From Bdellovibrionales bacterium (GTDB lineage: Bacteria > Bdellovibrionota > Bdellovibrionia > Bdellovibrionales > JAGQZY01): 64,000 nucleotides of DNA. The DNA lies in the NCBI GenBank assembly GCA_019750295.1, contig JAIEOS010000002.1, positions 62,001 to 126,000 of the forward strand, in the 5' to 3' direction. The notes below the pieces were generated by a model that had not been told where the DNA came from, made no database searches, and was given only the letters and a program-made list of their open reading frames with translations. Shown one piece after another: positions 63,002 through 64,000 of this stretch; position 1 is the stretch's first letter; every line of letters starts with the position of its first letter. The position numbers and the translations under genes are program-made.

Positions 63002-63465
63002 TCGGAGCAGATACCGTAGAGTTCCAAGATATGGCTCGTCAGTTTAAAACCGTACTGAAGCGCAATACTTTCCTGAAGACTTTCGATCTTATCATTTTCG
63101 AATTCGATGATTTTTCCGCATTGAGTGCACGACATGTGATCGTGATGGTTTTTTGTTTGCCATTCGTAACGAGCCGGCATTCCACCGATGCGAAATTCAG
63201 AAATATATTGATGCTCGGAGAGCTTTTTTAGAAAGCGATAAACCGTGGCGAAGCCGATGTCGGGATATCGGGTCACGACATCTTCGAAAACTTCCTGTGC
63301 TGTAAAATGGGCAGGGCCATTACGCACGGTCTCTAAGATCGCAAGACGTTGAAGAGTGACTTTAAGTCCGATATCGCGAATGATCTTCTTACTGGGAATC
63401 TCGTTGTAGTCCTCGTTGCGCGGGAAAATTTGCTGATCTCGATTGACGGGAAGTTTTAATGACAT
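62980..63465 (-). CDS. fur: Ferric uptake regulator Fur
   Basis: The 161-residue repressor has the winged helix (LKVTLQRLAILETVRNGPAH, DIGFATVYRFLKKLSEHQYI) and the metal-binding HHDHMSCTQCGKIIEFENDK signature, which is canonical Fur. Cysteines C-x2-C occur twice (CTQC, CSEC) for structural zinc. A Fur-box-like palindrome lies between it and the divergent NYN gene (63505-63521), so it probably represses itself with iron. The rRNA methyltransferase gene overlaps its 3' end. Confidence 0.95.
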   Translation of the reverse strand: MSLKLPVNRDQQIFPRNEDYNEIPSKKIIRDIGLKVTLQRLAILETVRNGPAHFTAQEVFEDVVTRYPDIGFATVYRFLKKLSEHQYISEFRIGGMPARYEWQTKNHHDHMSCTQCGKIIEFENDKIESLQESIALQYGFKLTSHILELYGICSECIKKTQ

Positions 63466-63504
63466 GCCCAGAGAATTACTTGAAATGGCTTTGGTTAGTC
63501 AATT

Positions 63505-63521
63505 AAAATGAAAGTCATTTT
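63505..63521. promoter_or_regulatory. Fur-box-like palindrome
   Basis: AAAATGA (63505-63511) and TCATTTT (63515-63521) form a perfect 7-3-7 palindrome, close to the known Fur box. It sits 40 bases upstream of fur and 30 bases before the divergent gene, a position suited to control of both. Confidence 0.75.
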
Positions 63522-63550
63522 CAACTTTACATGCAGACAAGGATGGCATC

Positions 63551-64000
63551 ATGCGACAGGAAAAACACACCGCAGATCGATTAAAACAGCTCCTCTTCCA
63601 AAAAGTGGGCATTTTTATTGATGCGGAAAATATAGAACTCTCCGGCCTTAAGCATCACGAGGGCCGCACGGATTACCGTAAAATCATCGAAAAGGTGGGG
63701 GATCGTGAAATCACGCGGATCCTTTATTATAAGCCCGAATATAAGGAAATTTCGAACGACTTCCAAAATTTTTGGTCGTCCTTGGGCGGGGAAATTAAAC
63801 GTCCCGCTAAGAATGCCGATTCCTTTATTGTTATCGATGCCGTCACCATGGCCGAAAAATTAGACGTGGTGATCATCCTTGGGGGAGACAAAGATTTCCT
63901 TCCTTTGGTGTGGTATCTCAAATCCCGCGGATGTCGCGTCGAAATTTGGTCATGGCCAGAAACAACATCCCCGGAAATCAAAGAGGCCGCCGATTTCTAC
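63551..64000 (+). CDS. NYN-domain (LabA/DUF88-like) protein, C-terminus off the window
   Basis: At least 150 residues are read from the ATG at 63551 with AAGGA at 63539-63543. The protein has the NYN/PIN-like fold with VGIFIDAENIE as the first acidic motif, ADSFIVIDAV and VIILGGDKDFLPLVWYLKSRG as later ones. NYN proteins are mostly RNases. Spacing and acidic residues look intact in the part seen. It is divergent from fur and shares the Fur-box region. The 3' end is cut by the window. Confidence 0.88.
   Translation, partial: MRQEKHTADRLKQLLFQKVGIFIDAENIELSGLKHHEGRTDYRKIIEKVGDREITRILYYKPEYKEISNDFQNFWSSLGGEIKRPAKNADSFIVIDAVTMAEKLDVVIILGGDKDFLPLVWYLKSRGCRVEIWSWPETTSPEIKEAADFY

Overview
The window is ordinary chromosomal sequence of a Gram-negative bacterium with an outer membrane (lpxC, an LptF-type permease, barrel-like proteins, many lipoproteins and secreted proteins), of moderate G+C content (high 40s by eye). 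The set ruvCAB-lpxC, the elongasome genes mreC-mreD-mrdA-rodA, nusA-infB-rbfA-truB-rpsO-pnp, mutL-miaA-yicC-gmk-rpoZ-rsh, abundant secreted serine proteases and many signalling proteins with unusual domain mixes best fit the Bdellovibrionota (Bdellovibrio and relatives). This placement is an inference from gene content and style; no rRNA gene is present. I see no phage, CRISPR array, rRNA or transposase gene.

Layout. 1-4.4 kb (minus): an AsmA/TamB-like protein running off the left edge, a helical-repeat protein, EF-P and a TPR protein. 4.5-8.9 kb (plus): ruvC-ruvA-ruvB-lpxC, alanine dehydrogenase and a small protein. 8.9-13 kb: a ComEC split into two overlapping genes, a LysM protein and dprA. 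13-17 kb: an LptF-type permease, a degenerate receiver protein and a large receiver-PATAN-DnaJ-TPR protein, then thioredoxin. 17.2-17.9 kb is a gene-free gap holding two large hairpin elements. 17.9-22.3 kb (minus): rodA, mrdA, mreD, mreC. 22.4-28.5 kb (plus): a PpiD-like chaperone, a secreted subtilase joined through a membrane segment to a PilZ domain, a YceI-like protein and an OPT transporter. 28.7-34.3 kb: a hybrid histidine kinase, tRNA-Leu(CAA), an outer membrane protein, a SurA-like protein and an acetyltransferase. 34.5-45.6 kb (plus): the translation/RNA cluster rimP-nusA-infB-rbfA-truB-rpsO-pnp, then an M16 peptidase, dut and a Fur-family regulator. 45.6-48.9 kb: envelope proteins of unknown role. 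49-55.9 kb (plus): mutL-miaA-yicC-gmk-rpoZ-rsh. 55.9-64 kb: a possible stop-interrupted metallopeptidase-like lipoprotein, a second subtilase, hutI, a CinA-like protein, a DUF2799 lipoprotein, an rRNA methyltransferase-like protein, fur with a Fur box, and an NYN-domain protein running off the right edge.

The strongest unexplained signal is a family of three hairpin elements (17257-17410, 17710-17856, 40742-40875). Each has a conserved 54-bp core that can itself fold, set in the loop of a perfect 40-47 bp inverted repeat. The arms are unrelated between copies, and one core difference is compensatory. All three lie in the intergenic space after a stop codon. A fourth perfect hairpin (48891-48963, 34-bp arms) has a 5-nt loop and no core. 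This looks like a mobile or recurrent structured 'cap' on long stems; I do not recognise it as a described family. Other notable points are the subtilase-PilZ fusion, the palindrome inside the coding sequence of the split comEC, the receiver-PATAN-DnaJ-TPR protein facing a pseudo-receiver gene, and the in-frame stop between a lipoprotein signal peptide and an HEFSH protein.
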